A program made the translations under genes and the position numbers. Shown in pieces: positions 23,693 to 31,034 of a stretch of 36,987 nucleotides of DNA; positions within the stretch are counted from its first letter, which is position 1; each line of letters begins with the position of its first letter. The notes below the pieces were generated by a model, which worked only from the letters and a program-made list of their open reading frames with translations, was not told where the DNA came from and searched no databases. This DNA is from JOPF136 sp035272605. Lineage in GTDB: Bacteria; Acidobacteriota; Terriglobia; Acidiferrales; UBA7541. The DNA lies in NCBI GenBank assembly GCA_035272605.1, contig DATEQM010000179.1:1-36987 (forward strand), in the 5' to 3' direction.

Positions 23693-24412
23693 ATGAGCGG
23701 AGCCGAAAAAACCGGAGTGAGTGAGGTGGCGGCCGCGCCGGGCAATCAGGTTGCATGCTGGAAGTGCGGCAAGCCGGCCGGGGCCGGGCATTTTTGCCAC
23801 GAGTGCGGGACCATCCAGCCGCTGCCGCGCGGCACGGACTATTTCGCGATGCTGAGCCTGCCGCGGAAACTGTGGATCGAGATGGAGAGACTGGAGACGC
23901 GATTCCACCAGCTTTCCTGGAAGCTGCACCCGGATAATTTCGTGCGCGCGAGCGCGGAGGAGCGCGAGATGTCGCTGGAGCGCTCGTCGCAATTGAACGA
24001 CGCTTACCGCGTGCTGCGGGACCCGGTGGCGCGGGTGGAATACCTGCTGGGGCTTGCAGGGATGCGGAAAGAGGGCACGACGAAGCAGCAGGCGCCGCCG
24101 GAACTGCTGGAGGAAGTGTTCGAGCTGAACGAGCGGCTCGACGAGCTGCGCAGCGCGCGGGCGGCGCACGAGGAAGGCGCGGAGATGGCCGCGCTGCGCA
24201 AAATGCTGGAGGAAGCGGCGCACGGATTCGAGGAGCGGCTGGCGGACGTGGACGCGCAATTGATGGCGGCGGCGAGGGAATGGGACGCCACGGTGGATTC
24301 GGGCGACGCGGCGGGCGGGCGCGCGGCGCTCGCGCGGATGAATGAAATACTGAACCGGCGGTCGTACATCCGGAATCTGGTGCGCGGAGTGACGCAGGAG
24401 CTGGCGGAGTAA
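23693..24412 (+). CDS. hscB: Co-chaperone HscB with N-terminal zinc-ribbon-like cysteines
   Basis: J-domain co-chaperone that delivers IscU to HscA and stimulates its ATPase. 239 residues, longer than E. coli HscB (171). The J-domain covers about 48-120 with the HPD motif at 79-81 (SWKLHPDNFV) and SSQLNDAYRVLRDPVARVEY. The C-terminal part (~130-239) is the helical IscU-binding domain. The N-terminus carries CWKCGKPAGAGHFCHEC, i.e. C22, C25, C35 and C38, a metal-binding tetracysteine arrangement like that of eukaryotic HSC20 and absent from E. coli HscB. A possible disordered segment of ~20 residues precedes it. Confidence 0.93.
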   Translation: MSGAEKTGVSEVAAAPGNQVACWKCGKPAGAGHFCHECGTIQPLPRGTDYFAMLSLPRKLWIEMERLETRFHQLSWKLHPDNFVRASAEEREMSLERSSQLNDAYRVLRDPVARVEYLLGLAGMRKEGTTKQQAPPELLEEVFELNERLDELRSARAAHEEGAEMAALRKMLEEAAHGFEERLADVDAQLMAAAREWDATVDSGDAAGGRAALARMNEILNRRSYIRNLVRGVTQELAE

Positions 24413-24534
24413 GAACGAAAAACGAAAATCGAAGAACGAAAAACGGCAGAAGGGACAGAACGGCAGGGCAATCCCGAGGCTTCGGGACCGCCTGAGAAAA
24501 GCGGTGTCGAGCCGCCGCACTCCAAAGGGAGAGT
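24413..24534. repeat. hscB-hscA gap with A-rich repeat and two palindromes
   Basis: Contains GAACGAAAAACGAAAATCG and AGAACGAAAAACGG (24412-24445), the palindrome TCCCGA-GGCT-TCGGGA (24472-24487), and GCGGTGTCGAGCCGC (24501-24515) within AAAGCGGTGTCGAGCCGC. A-rich GAAAA/TCG repeats of the same type precede the crotonase gene (about 7334-7353) and the EcsC-like gene (8158-8182). The combination looks like accumulated intergenic repeats within an operon. Confidence 0.6.
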
Positions 24535-26376
24535 ATGGGACGGACGGTTGGAATCGATTTAGGGACGACGAACAGCCTGGTGGCGTTTCTGGACCCGGCC
24601 ACGGGACGGCCGCAGTGTATCCCGGGGCCGTACGGCTCGACGCTGTGCCCCTCGGTGGTCAGTCTGGATGCGGATGGCACGCTGGTGGTGGGCGAGGCGG
24701 CGCGGCGGCGGCTGCTCACGCAGTCCGAGCGCACGATTTATTCGGTGAAGCGGCTGATGGGGCGCGGCCTGGAGGACGTGCAGGAGGAGCTGCGAATTTT
24801 TCCGTTCCGCGTGGATCTGGAGAGCCGGCAGGTGATCCGCGTGCGGCTGGGCGACCGGGTGTTCACGCCTCCGGAGATTTCGTCGTTTATTTTGCGGGAG
24901 CTGAAGAGCTGGGCAGAGAATTTTTTCGGCGAGCCGGTGGAGCGCGCGGTGATCACCGTTCCGGCGTATTTCAACGATGCGCAACGCCAGGCCACACGGG
25001 ATGCCGGGCGGCTGGCGGGGCTGGAGGTGCTGCGGCTGGTGAACGAGCCGACGGCCGCGGCGCTGGCTTACGGCCTGCACAAACAGCAGCGAGGGCTGGT
25101 GGCCGTCTACGACCTGGGCGGGGGCACGTTCGACATTTCCGTGCTGAAGCTGATTTCGACGACCGAGGGCGACATCTTTCAGGTGCTCTCCACCAACGGG
25201 GATACGCACCTGGGCGGCGACGACATTGATAACGCGATGCTCGCCGTGGCGCGCGAAGAGATCCGCGCGCGCACCGGCGTGGACCTGGACGCGCATCCGG
25301 AGGCGGTGCAGGAAGTGCGCAAAGCGCTGGTGGCGGCGAAGCACGAGCTGTCGTCGGATGCAGCAGCCACCGTCCGCGTGGCACTGCCCGGCGGCACTGC
25401 GTATGTGCGGGAGTGGACGCGAGAAGAGTTTGAAGCGCTGCTCGGCCCGATCGCCGAGCGCACCATGGGCCCGGTGAGGCAGGCGCTGGCAGACGCGCAC
25501 CAGAAGCCGCAGGCCATGGAGGAGGTGGTGCTGGTGGGAGGGGCGACCCGCACGCCGATGATCCGCCGGCGCGTGGAGGAATACTTCGGCCGCGTGCCGC
25601 ACACGGAGCTGAATCCGGACGAAGTGGTGGCGCTGGGCGCCGCAGTGCAGGCGGACATCCTGGAAGGCGGCGTGCGGAACATGCTGTTGCTGGACGTGAC
25701 GCCGCTGTCGCTGGGGATCGAGACGATGGGGGGCGTGGTGGCGCAGATCATTCCGCGGAATTCGACGATTCCGGCGAGCGCGCAGGAGCTGTTCACCACC
25801 GGTGTGGAGAACCAGACGGGAATCGACATTCACGTGCTGCAGGGCGAGCGCGAACTGGCGCGGGATTGCCGATCGCTGGCGCGGTTTACGCTGCGCGTGC
25901 CCCCGATGCCTGCGGGCATGGCGCGGGTGGAGGTGAAATTCCTGATTGACGCGAGCGGGATCCTGCAAGTGGAGGCGCGGGATCTGCGGACCGGGGAGAA
26001 GCACTCGATCGAGGTGCAGCCGAGCTACGGGCTGAATGATGCGGAGATCGAACGCATGCTGGAGGAATCCATCGAGTTCGCCGAGGAGGATTTTGCCACG
26101 CGGCAGTTGATTGAGGCGCGGAACGAGGGGGAGAGCATTCTGGCCGCAACGCAGAAGGGAATGGCGGGAGAGGCGGCGGAAGGGCTGGGCGAATCGGAGC
26201 GGGCGGAGATTGCCGCCGGAGTGGCCGCGCTCCGGGAGGCCATGCGCGGCGAGGATTACAAATTGGTGCGCGCGCGGATCGAGGCGCTGAATCAGGCCAC
26301 GGGACCACTGGCTGAAGCCATGATGAACCAGGTTCTACACGTCACGGTGGAGGGGAAAAAGCTCTCGGAGGTGTGA
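24535..26376 (+). CDS. hscA: Hsp70-type chaperone HscA
   Basis: ATP-dependent chaperone specialised for releasing clusters from IscU. 613 residues, normal for HscA. The nucleotide-binding domain has VGIDLGTTNSLVAFLDP, VITVPAYFNDAQRQATRDAG, VNEPTAAALAYGL, YDLGGGTFDISVLKL and VLVGGATRTPMIR. The substrate-binding domain begins around LLLDVTPLSLGIETMGGVV, and the helical lid follows from ~505. Lid and linker are shorter than in DnaK, and there is no acidic EEVD-like tail, as expected for HscA. Its neighbours hscB and an IscU with LPPVK confirm the assignment. The start is the ATG before GRTVGIDLGT. Confidence 0.95.
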   Translation: MGRTVGIDLGTTNSLVAFLDPATGRPQCIPGPYGSTLCPSVVSLDADGTLVVGEAARRRLLTQSERTIYSVKRLMGRGLEDVQEELRIFPFRVDLESRQVIRVRLGDRVFTPPEISSFILRELKSWAENFFGEPVERAVITVPAYFNDAQRQATRDAGRLAGLEVLRLVNEPTAAALAYGLHKQQRGLVAVYDLGGGTFDISVLKLISTTEGDIFQVLSTNGDTHLGGDDIDNAMLAVAREEIRARTGVDLDAHPEAVQEVRKALVAAKHELSSDAAATVRVALPGGTAYVREWTREEFEALLGPIAERTMGPVRQALADAHQKPQAMEEVVLVGGATRTPMIRRRVEEYFGRVPHTELNPDEVVALGAAVQADILEGGVRNMLLLDVTPLSLGIETMGGVVAQIIPRNSTIPASAQELFTTGVENQTGIDIHVLQGERELARDCRSLARFTLRVPPMPAGMARVEVKFLIDASGILQVEARDLRTGEKHSIEVQPSYGLNDAEIERMLEESIEFAEEDFATRQLIEARNEGESILAATQKGMAGEAAEGLGESERAEIAAGVAALREAMRGEDYKLVRARIEALNQATGPLAEAMMNQVLHVTVEGKKLSEV

Positions 26377-26401
26377 ACGGCGCGCAGCGGGGGAAGAAAG
26401 A

Positions 26402-26423
26402 GCGCAGCCAGAAGTGGCTGCGC
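26402..26423. repeat. Palindrome GCGCAGCCA-GAAG-TGGCTGCGC
   Basis: Perfect 9-bp arms around GAAG in the hscA-fdx gap, 24 nt before the fdx ATG. Another member of the GAA-centred palindrome set in this operon. Confidence 0.8.
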
Positions 26424-26446
26424 CACTGCGGCAGGAGAGACAGACA

Positions 26447-26860
26447 ATGGGCGGCAAAAATCCATACATCCAGGAAACGAGCTACAAGCCGGCCACGAAG
26501 AAGTACAAAGTCACCTTTCAATACGAAGGGAAGACGCAGGAAGTGGAAGTGGATCCGGGGCAAGTGCCCTACGGCCACGATGGCTTGCCGGGCAGCATCC
26601 TGGACATCGCCCTGGGCGCGGGGATTCCGCTGGACCATGCGTGCGGGGGCGTGTGCGCCTGCTCGACGTGCCACGTGGTGGTCCACCAAGGCCTGGAGAG
26701 TTGCAACGACGGCACCGATGACGAATACGATGAGTTGGACGAAGCGCCGGGGATCACGCCGAAGTCACGGCTAAGTTGCCAGTGCGTGCCGGACGGCAGC
26801 ACCGACATGGTGGTCGAGATCCCGTCCTGGAACAAGAATTACGCGCGGGAGAGCCACTAG
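26447..26860 (+). CDS. fdx: Isc-type [2Fe-2S] ferredoxin
   Basis: Electron donor for cluster assembly, of the adrenodoxin/Isc-ferredoxin type. 137 residues with a ~20-residue N-terminal extension. The cluster ligands are Cys66, Cys72 and Cys75 in HACGGVCACSTCHVVV (C-x5-C-x2-C) and Cys111 in SRLSCQC; Cys70 and Cys113 are additional. The acidic stretch DDEYDELDEAPG (91-102) matches the partner-binding helix of these ferredoxins. The start is the ATG following GCAGGAGAGACAGACA. It sits between hscA and iscX as in proteobacterial isc operons. Confidence 0.95.
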   Translation: MGGKNPYIQETSYKPATKKYKVTFQYEGKTQEVEVDPGQVPYGHDGLPGSILDIALGAGIPLDHACGGVCACSTCHVVVHQGLESCNDGTDDEYDELDEAPGITPKSRLSCQCVPDGSTDMVVEIPSWNKNYARESH

Positions 26861-26967
26861 GCTGGCGGGCGCGAAACGCCCGAGCGGACACGGAGACTCG
26901 CGGAAGAGGCTCGGCCGGCTGGTCCCGACGCATGGGGACGGCGCTGCCAAGACGCGAAGGAGCTGAG

Positions 26968-27189
26968 ATGCCCGGAACATTCGATTGGGACGACGCGGAA
27001 GAGATCGGGTTCCGGCTCTCGGAGAAATTCCCGGACAAAAATCCCCTGGAGGTCCGCTTTACCGATCTGCACCAATGGATCACGGAACTGGAAGGTTTTA
27101 CCGGCGACGCGAAGATGTCCAACGAGGGGAAACTGGAAGCCATCCAGATGGCATGGCTCGAGGAGTTTCAGGAACAGCAGGAGGGATGA
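26968..27189 (+). CDS. iscX: Fe-S cluster assembly protein IscX
   Basis: 73-residue acidic protein (YfhJ/IscX) that binds IscS and iron and tunes cluster assembly speed. The sequence begins MPGTFDWDDAEEIGFRLSEK and continues with LEVRFTDLHQWITELEGF and EGKLEAIQMAWLEEF, which corresponds well to the family (W-D-D-x-x-x-I-x-x-x-L, RFTDL, L-E-A-I-x-x-x-W). The ATG is preceded by GAAGGAGCTGAG. Last gene of the operon; the following bases contain a GTGACTGGTGA-type repeat but no clear terminator. Confidence 0.93.
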   Translation: MPGTFDWDDAEEIGFRLSEKFPDKNPLEVRFTDLHQWITELEGFTGDAKMSNEGKLEAIQMAWLEEFQEQQEG

Positions 27190-27195
27190 GTGGCG

Positions 27196-27224
27196 GTGAC
27201 TCGTGACTGGTGATTGGTGACTGG
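27196..27224. repeat. GTGACT/GGTGACTGGTG-type short repeat
   Basis: The stretch consists of diverged copies of GTGACTGGT: GTGACTCGT, GTGACTGGT, GATTGGT, GACTGGT. Same family as 10134-10152, 10271-10312 and 12847-12865. All are at gene ends or intergenic apart from the one at the phosphohexomutase 5' end. Confidence 0.65.
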
Positions 27225-27283
27225 TGGGAGAGTGGAGACGACGACGGATCGAGAGTTGGTGGCGCCCACTGGGTTTTCCTCGG

Positions 27284-27312
27284 TTGTGATTCCCGCGGAA
27301 CTCTTTTACTCT
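27284..27312 (+). promoter_or_regulatory. Promoter of tRNA-Glu
   Basis: TTGTGA (27284-27289), a 17-bp spacer and TACTCT (27307-27312), in an AT-rich patch 30 nt upstream of the mature tRNA 5' end. Both boxes have 4 of 6 consensus bases. Confidence 0.5.
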
Positions 27313-27341
27313 AACAAATGGCCGCAGGATTTAGCCGCTGT

Positions 27342-27416
27342 GGCGCCATGGTGCAACGGCTAGCACATCGCCCTTTCAAGGCGGTAATGCGGGTTCGATT
27401 CCCGCTGGCGCTACCA
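27342..27416 (+). tRNA. tRNA-Glu (anticodon UUC)
   Basis: A full cloverleaf can be folded. The acceptor stem GGCGCCA pairs with TGGCGCT (one terminal G-U). The D-stem GTGC/GCAC encloses AACGGCTA. The anticodon stem TCGCC/GGCGG holds the loop CTTTCAA, giving anticodon TTC. The T-stem GCGGG/CCCGC holds the loop TTCGATT. The discriminator is A and the CCA end is encoded (27414-27416). 75 nt including CCA. It stands alone between the isc operon and the STAS gene. Confidence 0.96.
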
Positions 27417-27503
27417 GATTCCCGCGTAGGCGTCGCCGCACATGATAGAATTTATATGCGTGTAATATTTGAACCCTGCGCGCGGAGGTGAAGTTCCACG
27501 GCC

Positions 27504-27851
27504 ATGGCGACGGAACCTGTGCATTTGGAAGCGAAGGAAGGATCGCGCGCGGGCCATCGCATCCTGCGGCTGAGCGGCGCGCTGACTCTGCACACATTGT
27601 TTCCCTTTCAAGATGCGGTGCGCGCGGACAAGGCCTCGACACTGATTCTGGATCTCACCGGGGTGCCCTTTGTGGACTCGGTGGGGATCGGGGCGCTGGT
27701 CGGTGCGTACGTTTCGCGGCAGAGGGACGGGCGGAAGCTGGCGCTGGTGGGAGTGAGCCAGCGGGTGACCGCCGCGCTGGACATTACCCAGGTCACGAGT
27801 TTATTTCCCACGTTCCCGACGGTGGAAGCTGCCGAGAAGTCCCTCCCCTAA
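27504..27851 (+). CDS. STAS-domain protein (anti-sigma factor antagonist-like)
   Basis: 115 residues forming a single STAS domain, the fold of SpoIIAA-type anti-anti-sigma factors. Signature: ILRLSGALTLHTLFPFQDAV then TLILDLTGVPFVDSVGIGAL, where the serine of DSVGIGAL is at the position that anti-sigma kinases phosphorylate, and ALVGVSQRVTAALDITQVTS. No anti-sigma kinase or sigma gene is adjacent, so its partner is elsewhere. GGAGGTGA (27484-27491) is a strong ribosome-binding sequence but lies about 15 nt from the ATG, farther than usual. An earlier alternative start in this frame was not found. Confidence 0.88.
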   Translation: MATEPVHLEAKEGSRAGHRILRLSGALTLHTLFPFQDAVRADKASTLILDLTGVPFVDSVGIGALVGAYVSRQRDGRKLALVGVSQRVTAALDITQVTSLFPTFPTVEAAEKSLP

Positions 27852-28399
27852 GCCTGCCTCGCCCGGCTCGATGTCCCTCGGCGCGGCGGAGATCGCATCC
27901 AGGAGGCGGCCGATGAGGGCGGCCGCGTTCGAGGTTGTTCCCACAAAGTCCAGTCTTCATGGAATATGCCCGATTTTTTCACGAGGAATTCACGCGGGTA
28001 GGCATCCGAGGGAATGGCGAGCGCGCTAGCGCTAGGGGCATCCCGCCAAGGCGGGATCGTGCCCCTACGAGACGCAGTCAGCGCCGCGGGAGGCCATCAG
28101 GACTTCGCCAATTCCTTCAAGAAGCAGTGTGAGTGTCCCGTCGGTCCGGTCAGAAATTCAGGTTAGTGTGCGTGAGTGACAAAGAGAGCCAGCGCAGCCG
28201 GAGCCAAAATGAGCGAGCCCAGCTAGGCCATTGGTTTCTCTCGCAGCACGAGCCGCGCCGCCCGCGCGCGGCGCCACCGGCCGGGAGATCGCAGAAAGGC
28301 GAAGTCTCAACCACCGGTTGCACGAGTGCGGTTTCCGTGCGGGAGTTGCAGTAGAATGGACGAGCGGAAAATGCCCTGAGGGGCAAGGGAGTACAACGA
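27852..28399. other. Long intergenic region, 548 bp, with a double palindrome
   Basis: No convincing gene on either strand. The notable element is AGGGGCA-TCCCGCC-AA-GGCGGGA-TCG-TGCCCCT (28034-28066), a 14-bp interrupted stem, preceded by GCGCGCTAGCGC (28021-28032). Around 28345-28360 the sequence TTGCAGTAGAATGG carries a plausible -10 (TAGAAT, 28352-28357) for the gene at 28400, but no good -35. The rest is unexplained. Confidence 0.45.
28034..28066. repeat. Long interrupted palindrome
   Basis: Two nested perfect 7-bp stems (AGGGGCA/TGCCCCT and TCCCGCC/GGCGGGA) with an AA centre and a 3-nt bulge (TCG) on one side. Likely the largest member of the intergenic palindrome collection here; as RNA it would be a very stable hairpin. 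Confidence 0.8.
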
Positions 28400-29152
28400 A
28401 TGGCGACGTTTTACAAAGCCTCCAACCCGGTGCTGAAAGAGAAGACCTTCGAAAACGTGCGTGCCTTCGGCGGCGAGCAAACGATGACGCTCGACGGCAC
28501 GGTGAACAAGACGGGCCTGCTGTTGATCTGTGCGACCACGACGGCTGCCTGGACCTGGCACCTGGCGCGCTCGGGCGAGCCGGGCGCCGTGGGACTTCCC
28601 TTGATGGTGGGGCTAATCGGCGGATTGATCGTGGCGCTGGCGACGGTCTTCAAACCAGCCTGGTCGCCGGTCACGGCACCGCTCTACGCATTGCTGGAAG
28701 GGCTGGTGTTGGGAGGAGTCTCGGCGCTCACCGAGCTGAAGTTCCCGGGCATCGCCATCCAGGCGGTGATGCTGACGCTGGGGACGCTGGTGTGCATGCT
28801 GGTGATGTACCGCACGCGCATGATCCGCGCGACACAGGGTTTCAAGGTGGGGGTGTTCGCAGCGACGGGCGGGATCATGCTGGTGTACGTGGTATCGATC
28901 GTGCTGGGCTTCTTCGGCATCCAGGTTCCGAAAATCTACGATGCGGGCCCGATCGGGATCGCCTTCAGCCTGTTCGTGGTGGCCATCGCCGCGCTGAACC
29001 TGATCGTGGATTTCGACCTGATCGAGACCGGGGCGGCGCAGGGAGCGCCGAAGTACATGGAGTGGTACGGCGGGTTCGCAGTGATGGTGACGCTCGTCTG
29101 GCTGTACCTGGAAATCCTGAACCTGCTGGCCAAGCTGCGCAGCCGGCAGTAA
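28400..29152 (+). CDS. Bax inhibitor-1/YccA-like integral membrane protein
   Basis: 250 residues with about seven membrane segments (for example KTGLLLICATTTAAWTWHLA, VGLPLMVGLIGGLIVALATV, YALLEGLVLGGVSALTE, AVMLTLGTLVCMLVMY, GIMLVYVVSIVLGFFGI, SLFVVAIAALNLIVDFDLIE, FAVMVTLVWLYLEILNLLAK). The N-terminus (FYKASNPVLKEKTFENVRAF) and the DFDLIETGAAQGAPKYMEWY block resemble the Bax-inhibitor-1-like YccA subfamily found widely in bacteria. Proposed family activities include calcium leak and protection from stress; the bacterial function is not settled. It is followed by the HD hydrolase after 43 bp on the same strand. Confidence 0.85.
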   Translation: MATFYKASNPVLKEKTFENVRAFGGEQTMTLDGTVNKTGLLLICATTTAAWTWHLARSGEPGAVGLPLMVGLIGGLIVALATVFKPAWSPVTAPLYALLEGLVLGGVSALTELKFPGIAIQAVMLTLGTLVCMLVMYRTRMIRATQGFKVGVFAATGGIMLVYVVSIVLGFFGIQVPKIYDAGPIGIAFSLFVVAIAALNLIVDFDLIETGAAQGAPKYMEWYGGFAVMVTLVWLYLEILNLLAKLRSRQ

Positions 29153-29195
29153 AGGGGCAAATTCAACTAAGGATTTCGAGATCTGAGGAGTAGAA

Positions 29196-29783
29196 GTGTC
29201 TTCCGACCCAGCGCGCGACGTGCGGCTCTCCCAGCGTTTTGACGAAGCGTTTCTCTACGCCCACGAGGCGCACCGGGACCAACGGCGGAAGAAGACGGAG
29301 CGCCCGTACATCAGCCACCTGATGGGGGTGGCGTCGCTGGTGCTGCAATATGGCGGGGACGAGGAGCAGGCCATGGCGGCGCTGCTGCACGACGTGGTGG
29401 AGGATTGCGGGGGCGCGCCGCGGCTGGAGGAAATCCGGAAGAAATTCGGCGAGCGGGTGGCGCGCATCGTGGAGGGCTGCACGGATACGGACCAGATTCC
29501 CAAGCCGCCGTGGCGGGAACGCAAGCAGGGATACGTGGACCGTGTGCGGAGCGAACCCGAAGAGGTGTTGCTGGTGAGCGCGGCGGACAAGCTCTACAAC
29601 ACGCGCGAAATCCTGATGGACCTGCGCGAGCAAGGGACGAGCGTGTGGGAGCGGTTCAGCGGGAAGCGCGAGGGCTCGCTGTGGTATTACCGTGCGCTGC
29701 TGGAGGCTTTTCGGGGCCGCACGGCACGCGCGCTGGTGGATGAACTGGACCGCACGGTGGCTGAACTCGAGCGGCTCGGCTAA
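29196..29783 (+). CDS. HD-domain phosphohydrolase, RelA/SpoT hydrolase-like (small alarmone hydrolase)
   Basis: 195-residue stand-alone HD domain. It follows the SpoT/MESH1 pattern: YAHEAHRDQRRKKTERPYIS with His41 just after (ISHLMGVA), ALLHDVVED with His65-Asp66, and SAADKLYNTR with Asp131 and Asn135, i.e. all metal ligands of the (p)ppGpp hydrolase site. There is no synthetase, TGS or ACT domain. Hydrolysis of (p)ppGpp or a related nucleotide is likely by family but not proven. The start is GTG at 29196, preceded by GAGGAG. It lies between the BI-1-like gene and the first DUF488 gene (90-bp gap). Confidence 0.88.
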   Translation: MSSDPARDVRLSQRFDEAFLYAHEAHRDQRRKKTERPYISHLMGVASLVLQYGGDEEQAMAALLHDVVEDCGGAPRLEEIRKKFGERVARIVEGCTDTDQIPKPPWRERKQGYVDRVRSEPEEVLLVSAADKLYNTREILMDLREQGTSVWERFSGKREGSLWYYRALLEAFRGRTARALVDELDRTVAELERLG

Positions 29784-29873
29784 GCCGCTGGGGCCCGCGC
29801 GGCCCTCCGCCAATTCCGATTGCCCGGAATCGGGCCGCGGTTCACAATAGGATTGCCAGGAAGTGATCCCTCC

Positions 29874-30515
29874 ATGAATGCGGCGGAAACCAATCTGCAT
29901 CCGATCTACACAGTAGGACACTCGAACCTCGAACTGGCGGAGTTGGCCGGCGCGCTGGGAAAATTCGGTATAGAGCTTCTGGCCGATGTGCGCAGCCTGC
30001 CGCGCAGCATGCGCCACCCGCAATTCAGCCGTGACAATCTGGAAGAGGGGCTGCGCGATGCCGGTATCCGCTATCTGTTCCTGGGCGACGAGCTGGGCGG
30101 ACGCCCCGCGGACCCCAAGCTGTACGGCCCGAACGGCCTGGTGGATTACCGCGCGCGGCGCGCCTGTCGCGATTTCCAATACGGCATCGAACGGGTGATG
30201 GAGGAGGCGCGGCGCGCTCCGCTGGCGCTGCTGTGCGCGGAGGAAGATCCGCTGACCTGCCACAGGTTCCTGCTGATCACGCCGGAGCTGACGCTGCGCG
30301 GGATCGCGCCGCTGCACATCCGGAAGGGCGGGACGCTGGAAACGCAGGAGGAGGCCGAGGACCGGCTGCTGGCCGCGCACCAGATGGCCGGGTTTGCCGG
30401 CGCCTCTCTATTCCCGGGCGATCGAGCCTCGGCGCTGGAAGACGCACTCGTGGTGCAGGCGGAGAAATGCGCTTTCCGCGCCGATCCCCAAGCGCTCGAA
30501 TACAGCCAGTACTGA
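29874..30515 (+). CDS. DUF488-family protein (first copy)
   Basis: 213 residues of the DUF488 family, whose biochemical function is unknown. Signature elements: IYTVGHSNLELAELAGALGK at about 9-30, LLADVRSLPRSMRHPQFSRD, YLFLGDELGGRPAD, and ALLCAEEDPLTCHRFLLITP with the CAEEDPLTCHR motif (C-x-E-x5-CHR) typical of the family. A helical C-terminal extension (~165-213) follows. The ATG at 29874 is preferred over an 18-residue upstream extension. The stop TGA is immediately followed by the ATG of the second DUF488 gene, with no spacer. Confidence 0.92.
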   Translation: MNAAETNLHPIYTVGHSNLELAELAGALGKFGIELLADVRSLPRSMRHPQFSRDNLEEGLRDAGIRYLFLGDELGGRPADPKLYGPNGLVDYRARRACRDFQYGIERVMEEARRAPLALLCAEEDPLTCHRFLLITPELTLRGIAPLHIRKGGTLETQEEAEDRLLAAHQMAGFAGASLFPGDRASALEDALVVQAEKCAFRADPQALEYSQY

Positions 30516-31034
30516 ATGCGCCCGAAGCTGTGCACCATCGGATTCGCAGGAAAAACCGCCGAGGAGTTTTTCCGGCTGCTGGAGCAGGGAGGCGTGCGCA
30601 CGGTGATCGACGTCCGGGAGAACCGAATCGGGCAGCTTTCCGGATATGCGAAGTTCCCGGACATCGCGTTTTTCCTGGAGCGTGTGGGGTCCATGCGCTA
30701 CCGCTACGAGCCAGCGCTGGCGCCGACAGCGGAAATACGCAAACTCTACCGGGAAACGAAAGACTGGCCCGGTTACGAAGCCGCGTTTCTCGCCCTGATG
30801 CAGGAGCGGGGATTCCCCGGCAACTTTTCACTGGATGGCGGCAATGAGGCCGTCGCATTTCTGTGCTCGGAGCCGGGTGCGGAGCGCTGCCACCGGCGTT
30901 TGGTTGCCGAGCTTCTGGCGGAACACTGGCGGAGGCAAGGTGATGCGACGGAGATCCAGCATCTGGTGAAGCCGGAGGGCCAGCGAGCGGCCCGGAGAAA
31001 GCGCCGGAAGCATGAGGGAATTGATTCTGAGTGA
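30516..31034 (+). CDS. DUF488-family protein (second copy)
   Basis: 172 residues; a clearly different paralogue of the preceding protein. It shows KLCTIGFAGKTAEEFFRLLE, VRTVIDVRENRIGQLSGYAK and the motif FLCSEPGAERCHRRLVAELL (C-x-E-x5-CHR). The family's conserved G-[HF]-[SA] start and DVR strand are retained; the middle segment and a basic tail (QRAARRKRRKHEG) differ from the first copy. The start codon abuts the first copy's stop (TGAATG), and its 3' end overlaps the next gene by 23 nt, so the three are translationally linked. Function unknown; the pairing suggests a heterodimer or two specificities (inference). Confidence 0.9.
   Translation: MRPKLCTIGFAGKTAEEFFRLLEQGGVRTVIDVRENRIGQLSGYAKFPDIAFFLERVGSMRYRYEPALAPTAEIRKLYRETKDWPGYEAAFLALMQERGFPGNFSLDGGNEAVAFLCSEPGAERCHRRLVAELLAEHWRRQGDATEIQHLVKPEGQRAARRKRRKHEGIDSE

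Noticed and set aside
22823..24520. 565-residue minus-strand frame opposite iscU-iscA-hscB
   Set aside because: Spans several confirmed plus-strand genes; Arg/Pro-rich shadow.
20735..28070. Clustered palindromes as a CRISPR array
   Set aside because: The palindromes are not evenly spaced, differ in sequence and have no spacer pattern; no cas genes are present.
27935..28132. Small frames in the STAS to BI-1 gap
   Set aside because: No start context or homology; they cross the large palindrome at 28034-28066.
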